Of a DNA stretch of 64,000 nt, positions 34,942 to 42,696 are shown one piece after another. The notes below the pieces were generated by a model. That model searched no databases and was not told the DNA's origin. It saw nothing but the letters and a program-made list of their open reading frames with translations. How positions within the stretch are numbered: position 1 is the first letter of the stretch; every line of letters begins with the position of its first letter. Source of the stretch: Nocardioides sp. Root682 (GTDB lineage Bacteria > Actinomycetota > Actinomycetes > Propionibacteriales > Nocardioidaceae); NCBI RefSeq assembly GCF_001427795.1, contig NZ_LMHJ01000002.1, positions 496,001 through 560,000 of the forward strand, given 5' to 3'. The position numbers were made by a program, and so were the translations under genes.

Positions 34942-36156
34942 GTGGACCTGACCGAGAGCGCCGACGACCGCGCCTTCCGTGCGGAGATCCGGACCTGGCT
35001 GGGCGACCACCTGTCCGGCGAGTGGGCCGACCTGCGCGGCCGCGGCGGCCCCGGGCGCGAGCACGAGGCGCACGACGAGCGGTTGGCGTGGAACCGGCTG
35101 CTCGCCGAGCACGGCTGGACCGCCGTCGGCTGGCCCAAGGAGTACGGCGGCCGCGGGCTCTCGCTCTGGCAGCAGGTGATCTTCCACGAGGAGTACGCCC
35201 GGGCGAACGCCCCCGCTGGCGTGAACCACCTCGGCGAACAGCTCCTGGGCCCCACCCTCATCGCGTTCGGCACCGAGGCGCAGAAGCAGCGGTTCCTGCC
35301 GGAGATCGTCGCGGTGCGCGAGCTGTGGTCGCAGGGCTATTCCGAGCCCGGCGCCGGCTCCGACCTGGCGAACGTGCAGACGAAGGCGCGACGGGACGAA
35401 GCGACGGGTGAGTGGGTGATCGACGGCCAGAAGGTGTGGACCTCGCTGGCCCACCTGTCCGACTGGTGCTTCGTCGTCGCCCGCACCGAGCCGGGATCCG
35501 TCCGGCACCAGGGCCTGTCGTTCCTCCTCGTCCCGCTCGACCAGGACGGCGTCGAGATCCGGCCGATCGAGCAGCTCACCAGCGGCTCGGAGTTCAACGA
35601 AGTCTTCTTCACCGGGGCCCGAACCGCTGCGGACATGGTCGTCGGCGAGCCCGGTCGCGGCTGGGGCGTGGCGATGGGCCTGCTCGGCTTCGAGCGCGGC
35701 GTCTCCACGCTGGGCCAGACCGTCGGCTTCGAGCGCGAGCTCGAGACGGTGGTCGCCCGCGCGAAGGCCAACGGCTCCATCGACGACCCGATCGTCCGCG
35801 ACCGGCTGGCCCGGTCGAAGACCGAGCTCGCCGTGATCCGCAGCTTCGCGCTGCGCTCGCTCGCCCTGGTCGAGGGCGGTCAGGACTCGGCCGCTGGCGG
35901 TGGCGCCGGCTCGATCTTCAAGCTGGCGTGGGCCACCTGGCACCGCACCCTCGGCGAGGTCGCCATGGACGTCGCCGGTGCCGACGGGCTGCTGTCGCGC
36001 CCGTCGGCACCGGAGCCGGGGTCCTACGACCTCGACGAGCACCAGCGACTCTTCCTGTTCTCGCGAGCCGACACGCTCTACGGCGGCAGCGACGAGATCC
36101 AGAAGAACATCCTCGCCGAGCGAGTGCTCGGACTACCCAAGGAGCCACGCGGATGA
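34942..36156 (+). CDS. fadE30: HIP-CoA dehydrogenase FadE30
   Basis: 404 aa full-length acyl-CoA dehydrogenase. First dehydrogenation of the HIP-CoA side chain (by homology to Rv3560c). Motifs: GWPKEYGGRGLSLWQQVIFHEE, SQGYSEPGAGSDLANVQTKA, DGQKVWTSLAHLSDWCFVVA and SDEIQKNILAERVLGLPKEP. The GTG at 34942, 6 nt after TATGGT, is the leaderless start; the longer upstream frame would run through the operator. It overlaps ipdF by 4 nt and is divergent from fadD3. Confidence 0.9.
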   Translation: MDLTESADDRAFRAEIRTWLGDHLSGEWADLRGRGGPGREHEAHDERLAWNRLLAEHGWTAVGWPKEYGGRGLSLWQQVIFHEEYARANAPAGVNHLGEQLLGPTLIAFGTEAQKQRFLPEIVAVRELWSQGYSEPGAGSDLANVQTKARRDEATGEWVIDGQKVWTSLAHLSDWCFVVARTEPGSVRHQGLSFLLVPLDQDGVEIRPIEQLTSGSEFNEVFFTGARTAADMVVGEPGRGWGVAMGLLGFERGVSTLGQTVGFERELETVVARAKANGSIDDPIVRDRLARSKTELAVIRSFALRSLALVEGGQDSAAGGGAGSIFKLAWATWHRTLGEVAMDVAGADGLLSRPSAPEPGSYDLDEHQRLFLFSRADTLYGGSDEIQKNILAERVLGLPKEPRG

Positions 36157-36956
36157 CGATCACTCGCGAAGAACAGCCCACCCCCGACTACGTGCCGGGC
36201 CACAACCTGCTGGCCGGGAAGGTGATCGTGGTGACGGCGGCCGCCGGTGCCGGGATCGGTGCGGCCGTCGTACGACGGGCCCTGGAGGAGGGCGCGAAGG
36301 CGGTGGTGTTCAGCGACACCCACGAGCGTCGCCTCAAGGAGGCCGAAGAAGCACTGGGAGCCGAGTTCGGTGCCGACCGCGTGCGCCAGCTGGTCTGCAA
36401 CGTGACGAAGGAGGAGGACGTCCAGGCCCTCCTCGATGCTGCCGACGAGTTCGGCGGGGTCGACGTACTCATCAACAACGCCGGCCTGGGTGGCACCGAC
36501 TCGATCCTCGAGGTGACCGACGAGACCTGGAACCGGGTCATCGACATCACCCTCACCGGCACCATGCGCGCCACCCGTGCGGCCGGCCAGCGCTTCGTCG
36601 CGGCCGGCAAGAAGGGGATCATCATCAACAACGCGTCGGTCATCGGCTGGCGCGCGCAGGAGGGCCAGGCCCACTATGCCGCCGCGAAGGCAGGCGTGAT
36701 GGCGCTGACCCGCTGCTCCGCCCTCGACCTCGCGCCGCACGGCATCCGGGTCAACGCGGTCTCGCCCAGCCTGGCGATGCACCCGTTCCTCGAGAAGGTG
36801 ACCTCGCCCGAACTCCTCCACGAGCTGAAGCAGCGCGAGGCCTTCGGGCGGGCCGCAGCCCCGTGGGAGGTGGCCAACGTGATGGTGTTCCTCGCGAGCG
36901 ACTACTCGTCGTACCTGACCGGAGAGGTGATCAGTGTCAGCAGCCAGCACGCCTGA
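36153..36956 (+). CDS. ipdF: Short-chain dehydrogenase IpdF
   Basis: 267 aa classical SDR. Oxidises a ring hydroxyl of the HIP-derived CoA thioester (homolog Rv3559c). Cofactor motif TAAAGAGIGAAV (Ala-rich variant of TGxxxGxG), NNAG in VLINNAGLGG, catalytic Ser in NNASVIGW and YxxxK in HYAAAKAG. The ATG overlaps the fadE30 stop. The 3' end overlaps kstR2 by 23 bp, a larger overlap than elsewhere in the operon. Confidence 0.87.
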   Translation: MTITREEQPTPDYVPGHNLLAGKVIVVTAAAGAGIGAAVVRRALEEGAKAVVFSDTHERRLKEAEEALGAEFGADRVRQLVCNVTKEEDVQALLDAADEFGGVDVLINNAGLGGTDSILEVTDETWNRVIDITLTGTMRATRAAGQRFVAAGKKGIIINNASVIGWRAQEGQAHYAAAKAGVMALTRCSALDLAPHGIRVNAVSPSLAMHPFLEKVTSPELLHELKQREAFGRAAAPWEVANVMVFLASDYSSYLTGEVISVSSQHA

Positions 36957-37560
36957 GCCGAGCCGGCGCGAGCAGCTGCTCGCGATCGCGGCCAACGTCT
37001 TCGCCGACAAGGGCTTCCGCAACACGACGGTGCGCGACATCGCCGACGCGGCCGGCATCCTCTCGGGCAGCCTCTACCACCACTTCGACTCCAAGGAGTC
37101 GATGGTCGACGAGATCCTGTCGACCTTCCAGGAGGAGCTCTTCGGGCAGTACGACGCCATCCTGGCCAGCAGCGACGACGCCCGCACCAAGCTCGAGTCC
37201 GCCGTCCGCGTCTCGTTCGAGGCGATCGACAAGCACCCGCACGAGGTCGCGATCTTCCAGAACGACGCCGGTCACCTCGGCACGTTCGAGCGGTTCGGCT
37301 ACCTCGCTGACCGCAACGCCCAGTCCCGCCAGGTCTGGGTCACCCTGATCGAGGAGGGGGTCCGCACCGGCGTGCTCCGCCCCGACCTCGACGTCACGCT
37401 CACCTACCGCTTCATCCGCGACACCGTGTGGGTGGCCGTGCGCTGGTACCGCCCCGGCCGCGACCTGACCCACACCGACATCGCTGACCAGTACGTCCGG
37501 ATCCTGCTCGACGGGATCGGGGCCTCGACAAGCTCGACCACCGGAGGAACACATGCCTGA
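36934..37560 (+). CDS. kstR2: TetR repressor KstR2
   Basis: 208 aa. N-terminal HTH GFRNTTVRDIADAAGILSGS, then LYHHFDSKESMVDEIL, and the C-terminal TYRFIRDTVWVAVRWYRPGR closely recall mycobacterial KstR2, which binds HIP-CoA and releases the HIP regulon. The GTG at 36934 has GGAGAGG 6 nt upstream. The last 12 residues (ASTSSTTGGTHA) come from a palindromic repeat copy. Being inside the fadE30 operon it is expected to repress its own transcription through 34912-34931. Confidence 0.9.
   Translation: MSAASTPEPSRREQLLAIAANVFADKGFRNTTVRDIADAAGILSGSLYHHFDSKESMVDEILSTFQEELFGQYDAILASSDDARTKLESAVRVSFEAIDKHPHEVAIFQNDAGHLGTFERFGYLADRNAQSRQVWVTLIEEGVRTGVLRPDLDVTLTYRFIRDTVWVAVRWYRPGRDLTHTDIADQYVRILLDGIGASTSSTTGGTHA
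37521..37544. repeat. Short palindromic repeat, copy 4 (3' end of kstR2)
   Basis: Matches the copy at 26055 at 23 of 24 positions. It encodes ASTSSTTG at the KstR2 C-terminus. Its last bases, with the AGGA that follows, also form the GGAGG ribosome site of fadA6 (ATG at 37553). Confidence 0.78.
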
Positions 37561-38719
37561 GGCCTACATCATCGACGCTGCCCGGACGGCCGTCGGCAAG
37601 CGCGGGGGAGCGCTCGCTGGCGTGCACTCCGCGGATCTCGCGGCGCACACGCTGGCCGCCCTGGTCGAGCGCACCGGAATCGACCCGGGCGCCGTCGACG
37701 ACGTGATCCTCGGCTGCTGCGACACGATCGGCTCGCAGGCCGGCGACGTCGCCCGTACCTCCTGGCTGGTCGCGGGCCTGCCCGACCACGTGCCCGGCGT
37801 GACGATCGACCGCCAGTGCGGCTCGTCCCAGCAGGCCGTGCACTTCGCTGCCCAGGGCGTCATGTCCGGCACCCAGGACCTCGTCATCGCCGGCGGCGTG
37901 CAGAACATGAGCGCCATCCCGATCTCCGCGGCCATGCTCGTGGGCCAGCAGTACGGCTTCTCCACGCCGTTCGCCGAGTCCCCGGGCTGGGCCAAGCGCT
38001 ACGGCGACGTCGAGGTCAGCCAGTTCAACTCCGCCGAGATGATCGCGGCCAAGTGGGACATCTCGCGGCTCGACATGGAGGAGTACGCCCTCGCCTCGCA
38101 CACCCGCGCCCGGACGGCCATCGCCGAAGGCCGCTTCGCTCGCGAGATCGTGCCCTTCACGCTCGAGGACGGCACTGTCTTCGACGTCGACCAGTGCCCG
38201 CGCGAGACTTCGCTGGAGAAGATGGCGGGCCTCGAGCCGCTCGCGCCCGGCGGCCGGATCACCGCGGCGGTCGCCTCGCAGATCTGCGACGCCTCGTCGG
38301 CGATGCTGATCGCCTCCGAGCAGGCCGTGCAGGACCACGGCCTGACGCCGCGGGCCCGCGTCGTGCACCTGTCGGTGCGCGGCGACGACCCGGTCTGGAT
38401 GCTCACCGGTCCCATCGAGGCCACGAAGCACGCGCTCGCGAAGTCCGGACTGTCCGTCGGCGACATCGACCTCTTCGAGTGCAACGAGGCGTTCGCGTCG
38501 GTCGTGCTGGCCTGGATGAAGGAGACCGGCGCGCCGCACGAGAAGGTCAACGTCAACGGCGGCGGCATCGCCCTCGGCCACCCGATCGGTGCGACCGGCA
38601 CCCGCCTGATGACCACGATGCTCAACGAGCTCGAGCGCACCGGCGGTCGCTACGCGCTGCAGACGATGTGCGAGGGCGGCGGTCAGGCCAACGTGACGAT
38701 CATCGAACGGCTGGGCTGA
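37553..38719 (+). CDS. fadA6: Thiolase FadA6
   Basis: 388 aa thiolase (acetyl-CoA acyltransferase), homolog of Rv3556c, for thiolysis in the last steps of HIP breakdown. Catalytic C89 (TIDRQCGSSQQ), His in GHPIGATGTRLM and the second Cys in LQTMCEGGGQ. The ATG overlaps kstR2 by 8 bp. Last gene of fadE30-ipdF-kstR2-fadA6. No obvious terminator follows before the next gene at 38802. Confidence 0.92.
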   Translation: MPEAYIIDAARTAVGKRGGALAGVHSADLAAHTLAALVERTGIDPGAVDDVILGCCDTIGSQAGDVARTSWLVAGLPDHVPGVTIDRQCGSSQQAVHFAAQGVMSGTQDLVIAGGVQNMSAIPISAAMLVGQQYGFSTPFAESPGWAKRYGDVEVSQFNSAEMIAAKWDISRLDMEEYALASHTRARTAIAEGRFAREIVPFTLEDGTVFDVDQCPRETSLEKMAGLEPLAPGGRITAAVASQICDASSAMLIASEQAVQDHGLTPRARVVHLSVRGDDPVWMLTGPIEATKHALAKSGLSVGDIDLFECNEAFASVVLAWMKETGAPHEKVNVNGGGIALGHPIGATGTRLMTTMLNELERTGGRYALQTMCEGGGQANVTIIERLG

Positions 38720-38801
38720 GTCCTCGGCATTGGTCTGCTCACTGCAGAACCTCGCGTGCCCTTTCTGCGTAAGGAAGAGTGACACCCGAGGGAGACAGTG
38801 A

Positions 38802-39311
38802 ATGCTGAGTGAGTCAGATGCACGGTTCGACGAGTTCGCGGCGGCTGCGTGGCCGCGCCTGCGCCGGATCGGGTTCCTGCTGACCGGTGACCACCATCTC
38901 GCAGAGGACCTTGCCCAGATCGCGCTGGTGAAGACCTATGCGTCGTGGCGCCGTGTGCGCAACGACGACGCGGGGGCCTACGCCCGCCGTGTCCTGCTCA
39001 ACGCCAACATCGACCGCATGCGTCGTCGCCGCCTCGTCGAGGTCGGGGACGCGGCGCTGGACGTCGTACCCGTGACGGGCGGCGAAGGCGGGGTTGCCGA
39101 CCGGGACCAGATCGCGCGGTTGCTCGCCGGCCTGACCGACCGGGAGCGCAGGGTGGTGGTGCTGCGGCACTACTGCGACCTGAGCGAGGCCGACGTGGCG
39201 CACGAGCTCGGCATTGCGCCGGGCACGGTGAAGAGCTCGCTCTCGCGGGCGCTGGGCAAGCTCCGGGTGTCGATCGTGACCGAGACCGACGATGCAAGGG
39301 GAACACGGTGA
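38802..39311 (+). CDS. SigE-family ECF sigma factor (pair 3)
   Basis: 169 aa. Region 2: GFLLTGDHHLAEDLAQIALV and KTYASWRRVRNDDAGAYARRV. Region 4: LTDRERRVVVLRHYCDLSEA and HELGIAPGTVKSSLSRALGK. The ATG at 38802 has GGAGA upstream. It overlaps the next gene (GTGA), the same coupling as in the other three sigma/membrane pairs. Marks the end of the HIP module and the start of a non-steroid stretch. Confidence 0.88.
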   Translation: MLSESDARFDEFAAAAWPRLRRIGFLLTGDHHLAEDLAQIALVKTYASWRRVRNDDAGAYARRVLLNANIDRMRRRRLVEVGDAALDVVPVTGGEGGVADRDQIARLLAGLTDRERRVVVLRHYCDLSEADVAHELGIAPGTVKSSLSRALGKLRVSIVTETDDARGTR

Positions 39312-40291
39312 GTGACTTCGAACTCGAGGAACTGGAGCGGGAGCTCGCGGGCGACGGCGTCGCCGGCAGGGGGCCCGACCTGGCGACGATCAGGCGGCAG
39401 GGACGCCGTCGGCGGCGCGTGCGTACGGCGGCGGTCGGTGGCGCGGCCGTCCTGGCGGTTGCGGCCGTCAGTGGCGGCGTGATGCTGCTCGACGGCAGCG
39501 GCCGGGGTGACGACAACCTGCTCGCCAGCGAGCCGACCTCGCAGGCGCCGGCGGGTCTCACCCCGCTCGCGGAGCGCGCGCTGGCCGAGATTCCCGGCGC
39601 TCGCCAGCTGTCGCCCACCAAGGTGCTGATTCCCGCACCGGACGCCGCGCACGGCCTGCCCGACATCCCCGTGACGCTGCGCGGCGAGGCCGTGGAGCTT
39701 CCCGAGCCGAGCTACGGCGGCGTGACCGAGTACCGCGACGGCGTCTTCCCCGTCTGGCTCTACGACGGCACCGACAAGCTGGAGATGGCGGCAGGGGATG
39801 GCAACAGCCAACCCGTCGGCACGACCGACATCACGGGCGTCATCGTCGACCTCGGCCCGCGCTACCTCGGCTGCATCGAACCCGGGGCCGAGGACCGGTC
39901 GCGCGACGGCACCAACTGCTCGCCGGCGGTGCTCACGCGACACGGCGGGAAGTGGTTCCTCGACTGGGGCATGGGGACCGACGACTTCCTCACTCCCGGA
40001 GCGCCGATGGAGGTCTTCGCGAGCGACAGCACGCTGGACGGCGCCGATGCGACCCTCGCGATCGCGGGTCTGGACGGCACCGCGGTGGCGCGCGCCGACT
40101 TCGTCGCCACCGACGGCACGGTCGTCGCCGGCACGGTCGAGGCCGGCACGCTCGTGCCGGGGGAGTCGATCTTCTTCGGTGAGGTCCCGGGAGAGCTCGC
40201 CAAGGTGATCGCCTACGACGCCAGCGGCGAGGTCATCGAGGACCACCCGCTCCGGGACTGCGACGACCCGGTCGACTGCGAAGTGCGCTGA
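39308..40291 (+). CDS. Membrane-anchored partner of sigma factor (pair 3)
   Basis: 327 aa. Acidic cytosolic N-terminus (VSDFELEELERELAGDG), basic RRQGRRRRRVRT, one TM helix (AAVLAVAAVSGGVMLLDG), then an extracytoplasmic domain of about 260 residues with several Cys (LGCIEPG, TNCSPAV, RDCDDPVDCEVR). No family recognised. GTG at 39308. Likely anti-sigma or sensor by topology and coupling; the sensory domain differs from those of the other pairs. Confidence 0.65.
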   Translation: MSDFELEELERELAGDGVAGRGPDLATIRRQGRRRRRVRTAAVGGAAVLAVAAVSGGVMLLDGSGRGDDNLLASEPTSQAPAGLTPLAERALAEIPGARQLSPTKVLIPAPDAAHGLPDIPVTLRGEAVELPEPSYGGVTEYRDGVFPVWLYDGTDKLEMAAGDGNSQPVGTTDITGVIVDLGPRYLGCIEPGAEDRSRDGTNCSPAVLTRHGGKWFLDWGMGTDDFLTPGAPMEVFASDSTLDGADATLAIAGLDGTAVARADFVATDGTVVAGTVEAGTLVPGESIFFGEVPGELAKVIAYDASGEVIEDHPLRDCDDPVDCEVR

Positions 40292-40311
40292 TCACCGCGC
40301 ACGTTGTGAGA

Positions 40312-40382
40312 GCCCCCTTTCCCGGGCATGTTCCTCAACGCCAGCACGCCGCTGCCGATGAGTTGCACAAGGGAAAGGGGGC
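40312..40382. promoter_or_regulatory. 12-bp inverted repeat that can mask a Shine-Dalgarno
   Basis: GCCCCCTTTCCC (40312-40323) is the exact reverse complement of GGGAAAGGGGGC (40371-40382), with a 47-nt loop. The right arm is the ribosome site of the ATG at 40386, so the left arm is a ready-made anti-Shine-Dalgarno. It might instead act as a terminator of the upstream gene. Confidence 0.65.
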
Positions 40383-40385
40383 ATC

Positions 40386-40583
40386 ATGAGCCACCGTCGT
40401 ACAGAGATTCCGGTCTACGTCCTCGCCACCTATGCGCTGGGCTGCATCGCCGGTCGTTCCATCGCTGTCCTCTGGACACGCGGCCGTCCCGACGAGCGCG
40501 GCGTACGCCGTCTCGCCAGCGGAGCGGTCGAGCTCGCTCACCGGCTTCCGCACGGTGTCCCCGATCAGCAGCGCGCCGCCTGA
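40386..40583 (+). CDS. Small hypothetical protein with one hydrophobic segment
   Basis: 65 aa. IPVYVLATYALGCIAGRSIAVLW is a moderately hydrophobic helix near the N-terminus, followed by an Arg/His-rich tail. A strong AAAGGGGG lies just upstream of the ATG, inside a hairpin. No family recognised. The last bases approach the convergent PilZ gene (ends 40592) without overlap. Confidence 0.5.
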   Translation: MSHRRTEIPVYVLATYALGCIAGRSIAVLWTRGRPDERGVRRLASGAVELAHRLPHGVPDQQRAA

Positions 40584-40591
40584 CGTCGTAC

Positions 40592-41275
40592 TCACCGCAC
40601 GCGGCGCCGCCGACGCTCGGACTCGAACACCACCTTGCGGAACCGGTCACCGTGGACCGTGGGGTCGATGAAGGCGACGGCGACACCGATGCCGCCGCTG
40701 GCGAAGCCGACGTGCCTGATCACCCGCGCCGGCTGGGTGTAGTTGATGCCGTCGACGCGCACCGTCGACTCGACGAGCGTGCCGGCGGCGGGCGGTTCGG
40801 TGCGTACGACGGCGAGCAGGCCGCCCTCGCCGAGGTCGACCGCGACGGCGGTCAGGTCGCGCACCACGGGGTCCTCGTCTCCTTCGGACTCCTCGGTCCA
40901 GGTGAGGACGACGGGGACCGACACCCGAGCGCGGAAGAAGGCCCGCTCCTGGATGCGGGTGGCCGTGGCCGCGGGACGCAACAGCCACACCCTGCCGTAC
41001 GCGCGCCGTCCGGGCCGGGTGCTCACGGGGCACTCCATCCGGCCCAGGGGATAGGACCACGACACGGTTGCCTCGAAGTGGTGCTCGAGCGGGTCGTGGC
41101 CGTCAGGACACGCCACGACGAGGGTGGACCGGCCATCAGGTTGCGGCTCGACGTCCAGCACGCGGGTCGTGAATGCGACCGGCTCGCCCGCGGTCGGGCG
41201 CAGCGTGAGGTCGACGGTCTGCAGGATCGCGGGGTGAACTTCGGGGCCGACTGGGTCCGGGGCGGGCACCGACAT
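40592..41275 (-). CDS. PilZ-domain protein (YcgR-like)
   Basis: 227 aa. The N-terminal half is a beta-rich YcgR-N/flagellar-brake-like domain. The C-terminal PilZ domain begins QERAFFRARVSVPVVL with the RxxxR motif (RAFFR). The second motif, usually (D/N)xSxxG, reads DLGEGG with Gly for Ser. Such proteins bind c-di-GMP and modulate motility or secretion; the altered motif makes binding less certain. The ATG at 41275 fits. The C-terminus is strongly basic (SERRRRRVR). Confidence 0.75.
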   Translation of the reverse strand: MSVPAPDPVGPEVHPAILQTVDLTLRPTAGEPVAFTTRVLDVEPQPDGRSTLVVACPDGHDPLEHHFEATVSWSYPLGRMECPVSTRPGRRAYGRVWLLRPAATATRIQERAFFRARVSVPVVLTWTEESEGDEDPVVRDLTAVAVDLGEGGLLAVVRTEPPAAGTLVESTVRVDGINYTQPARVIRHVGFASGGIGVAVAFIDPTVHGDRFRKVVFESERRRRRVR

Positions 41276-41309
41276 GTTGTTCTGGTCGGCTGCGCGGTCG
41301 CCGACCTGA

Positions 41310-41429
41310 GCACTCCGTCGGAATGAGGGGCCCAGTCGCCGCCACCCCGGCTACTACGGCGCCTTCGTGCGCGACCTCGACGGCAACAACATCGAGGCGG
41401 TGACGCACCGGTACGATCCGACGCCATGA
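41310..41429 (+). pseudogene. 3' remnant of a VOC/glyoxalase-family gene
   Basis: The frame reads ALRRNEGPSRRHPGYYGAFV, then RDLDGNNIEAVTHR, ending at TGA 41427-41429. HPGYYGAFVxDxDGNNIEAVxH is the standard C-terminal end of small VOC proteins. No start or N-terminal domain exists upstream: the frame is closed by TGA at 41307-41309. So this is a truncated fragment of about 38 codons left in the gap between the PilZ gene and the gene at 41426. Confidence 0.75.
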
Positions 41430-42274
41430 CCGATTCCGCGGACCTCTCGGCCCTGCTCACGCACGGTGGTTGGGAGCTCGTCGATCCGCGACCGACGGCG
41501 GCCAGTCACCCGGACACGTTCGAGATGCCGACGCCGGCCGAGCTCGCTGCTCTGGTTCCCGGCAGCCTGGTCCGTGCGATGTTCCTGGTGGTGACGATTG
41601 CCGACGTCGCACGCGACGGCCTCGCGCCGTACGACGAAGCCGGGAAGCCCAACCTGGTCACGCAGGTCGAGCGGATGTGGGCCATCGTGCTGGAGGTCGA
41701 CGGCGACACCGTCGAGTGTGCTCTCGACAACCTGCCGTTCGGCACCCACACCCGACTGCTGCCCAACGACCTCCTGCGGATCCCGTTGTCGCACCTGATC
41801 GGCACCGGTGCGCCGGTGCCGGACTTCGACGACTTCCTGGCGTTCCTCGCGAAGTGGGAGGCCGATCCGGAGAATCCGCGGACCGATCCGACCTCGCCGC
41901 TGGACCCGCTCGCCGCGCCGCGTCTCCGCAGCGACCAGCAGGAGGTGTGCGAGCGGCTGGGTGCACGCGCCGAGCCGCCGTGGCCGCTGGGCAGTGGCCT
42001 GTTGGCCAAGAACGTGACGCCGCAGTCGCTGCTCGTCTACGGCGCCCGCTTCCCCGCCGACGAGGAGCGGAGGGACACCGGGTGGGTCGTGTTCGCCGAG
42101 AACGACGACTTCGAGACGGTCAGCAAGACCGTCGGGTTCACCGTGGCCACGCTCCAGGACATGTACCAGGCGCATCCCGCCATCTGGCCCTACGTCGCGC
42201 TACCGACCGGCTGGGGCTTCACGCTCGCTGCCGGGACCGAGCACGACGTCTACCCGGTCGAGATCGAGGACTGA
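41426..42274 (+). CDS. DUF2314-like plus DUF2185/Imm33-like protein
   Basis: 282 aa, soluble. The middle segment, GSLVRAMFLVV and QVERMWAIVLEVDGDTVECAL, resembles DUF2314. The C-terminal segment, YGARFPADEERRDTGWVVFA followed by a hydrophobic strand and PTGWGFTLAAGTEHDVYPVE, resembles DUF2185 (Imm33), a family found as immunity proteins. No toxin gene is adjacent. The ATG at 41426 is 8 nt after TACGAT (41412-41417), within the VOC remnant. Family calls are from pattern memory. Confidence 0.6.
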   Translation: MTDSADLSALLTHGGWELVDPRPTAASHPDTFEMPTPAELAALVPGSLVRAMFLVVTIADVARDGLAPYDEAGKPNLVTQVERMWAIVLEVDGDTVECALDNLPFGTHTRLLPNDLLRIPLSHLIGTGAPVPDFDDFLAFLAKWEADPENPRTDPTSPLDPLAAPRLRSDQQEVCERLGARAEPPWPLGSGLLAKNVTPQSLLVYGARFPADEERRDTGWVVFAENDDFETVSKTVGFTVATLQDMYQAHPAIWPYVALPTGWGFTLAAGTEHDVYPVEIED

Positions 42275-42278
42275 CGCC

Positions 42279-42644
42279 TCAGAGGACGATCCACCAGAGG
42301 CCGACGAGGCCGGGGGTCAGTCCGATCAGCAACCACGGCGAGAGCCACTTCCGGTGGTTGATCACCAGGGTGGCGGCGATGCCGCCGACCATGAAGATGG
42401 TCGCGATCGTGAGCAGCGTCAGCTGGGCGTCGAGCCGGTCCTTGCCGACGTGATCCGCGGCGATGACGAGTCCGGCGGACAGGTGGAGCACCGTCGTGAT
42501 GGCCAGGACGGACACCACCCGGCGCTGCACGCGGGCCAGCCGCTCGAGCGCCTGGGGGTCCGGCGCCTTGCGCGGGGCGTTCGGGTCCATCAGGTGCTTG
42601 CGACGCGGAGCGCCCGGATCGGGGGTCGTCGTCGGCTGGCTCAC
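42279..42644 (-). CDS. Small membrane protein, hypothetical
   Basis: 121 aa from the GTG at 42644. A Pro-rich N-terminus (VSQPTTTPDPGAPRRKH) and a charged helix precede three hydrophobic segments: VVSVLAITTVLHLSAGLVIA, LTLLTIATIFMVGGIAATLV and WLLIGLTPGLVGLWWIVL. No family recognised. Divergent from the GNAT gene at 42697 and convergent with the gene ending at 42274. Confidence 0.6.
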   Translation of the reverse strand: MSQPTTTPDPGAPRRKHLMDPNAPRKAPDPQALERLARVQRRVVSVLAITTVLHLSAGLVIAADHVGKDRLDAQLTLLTIATIFMVGGIAATLVINHRKWLSPWLLIGLTPGLVGLWWIVL

Positions 42645-42696
42645 CACTGGAGAATATCCAGTGGCGGCGCTCGGCCCGTCACCGCATGCTGCTGGC

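Noticed and set aside
33405..38719. Mobile-element origin of the HIP module
   Set aside because: No transposase, integrase, tRNA or direct-repeat boundary was found; composition and overlaps look native.
40311..40382. CRISPR-like or transposon-end interpretation of the inverted repeat
   Set aside because: Only two arms, no repeated spacer units, no transposase nearby; overlap with the ribosome site suggests RNA structure.
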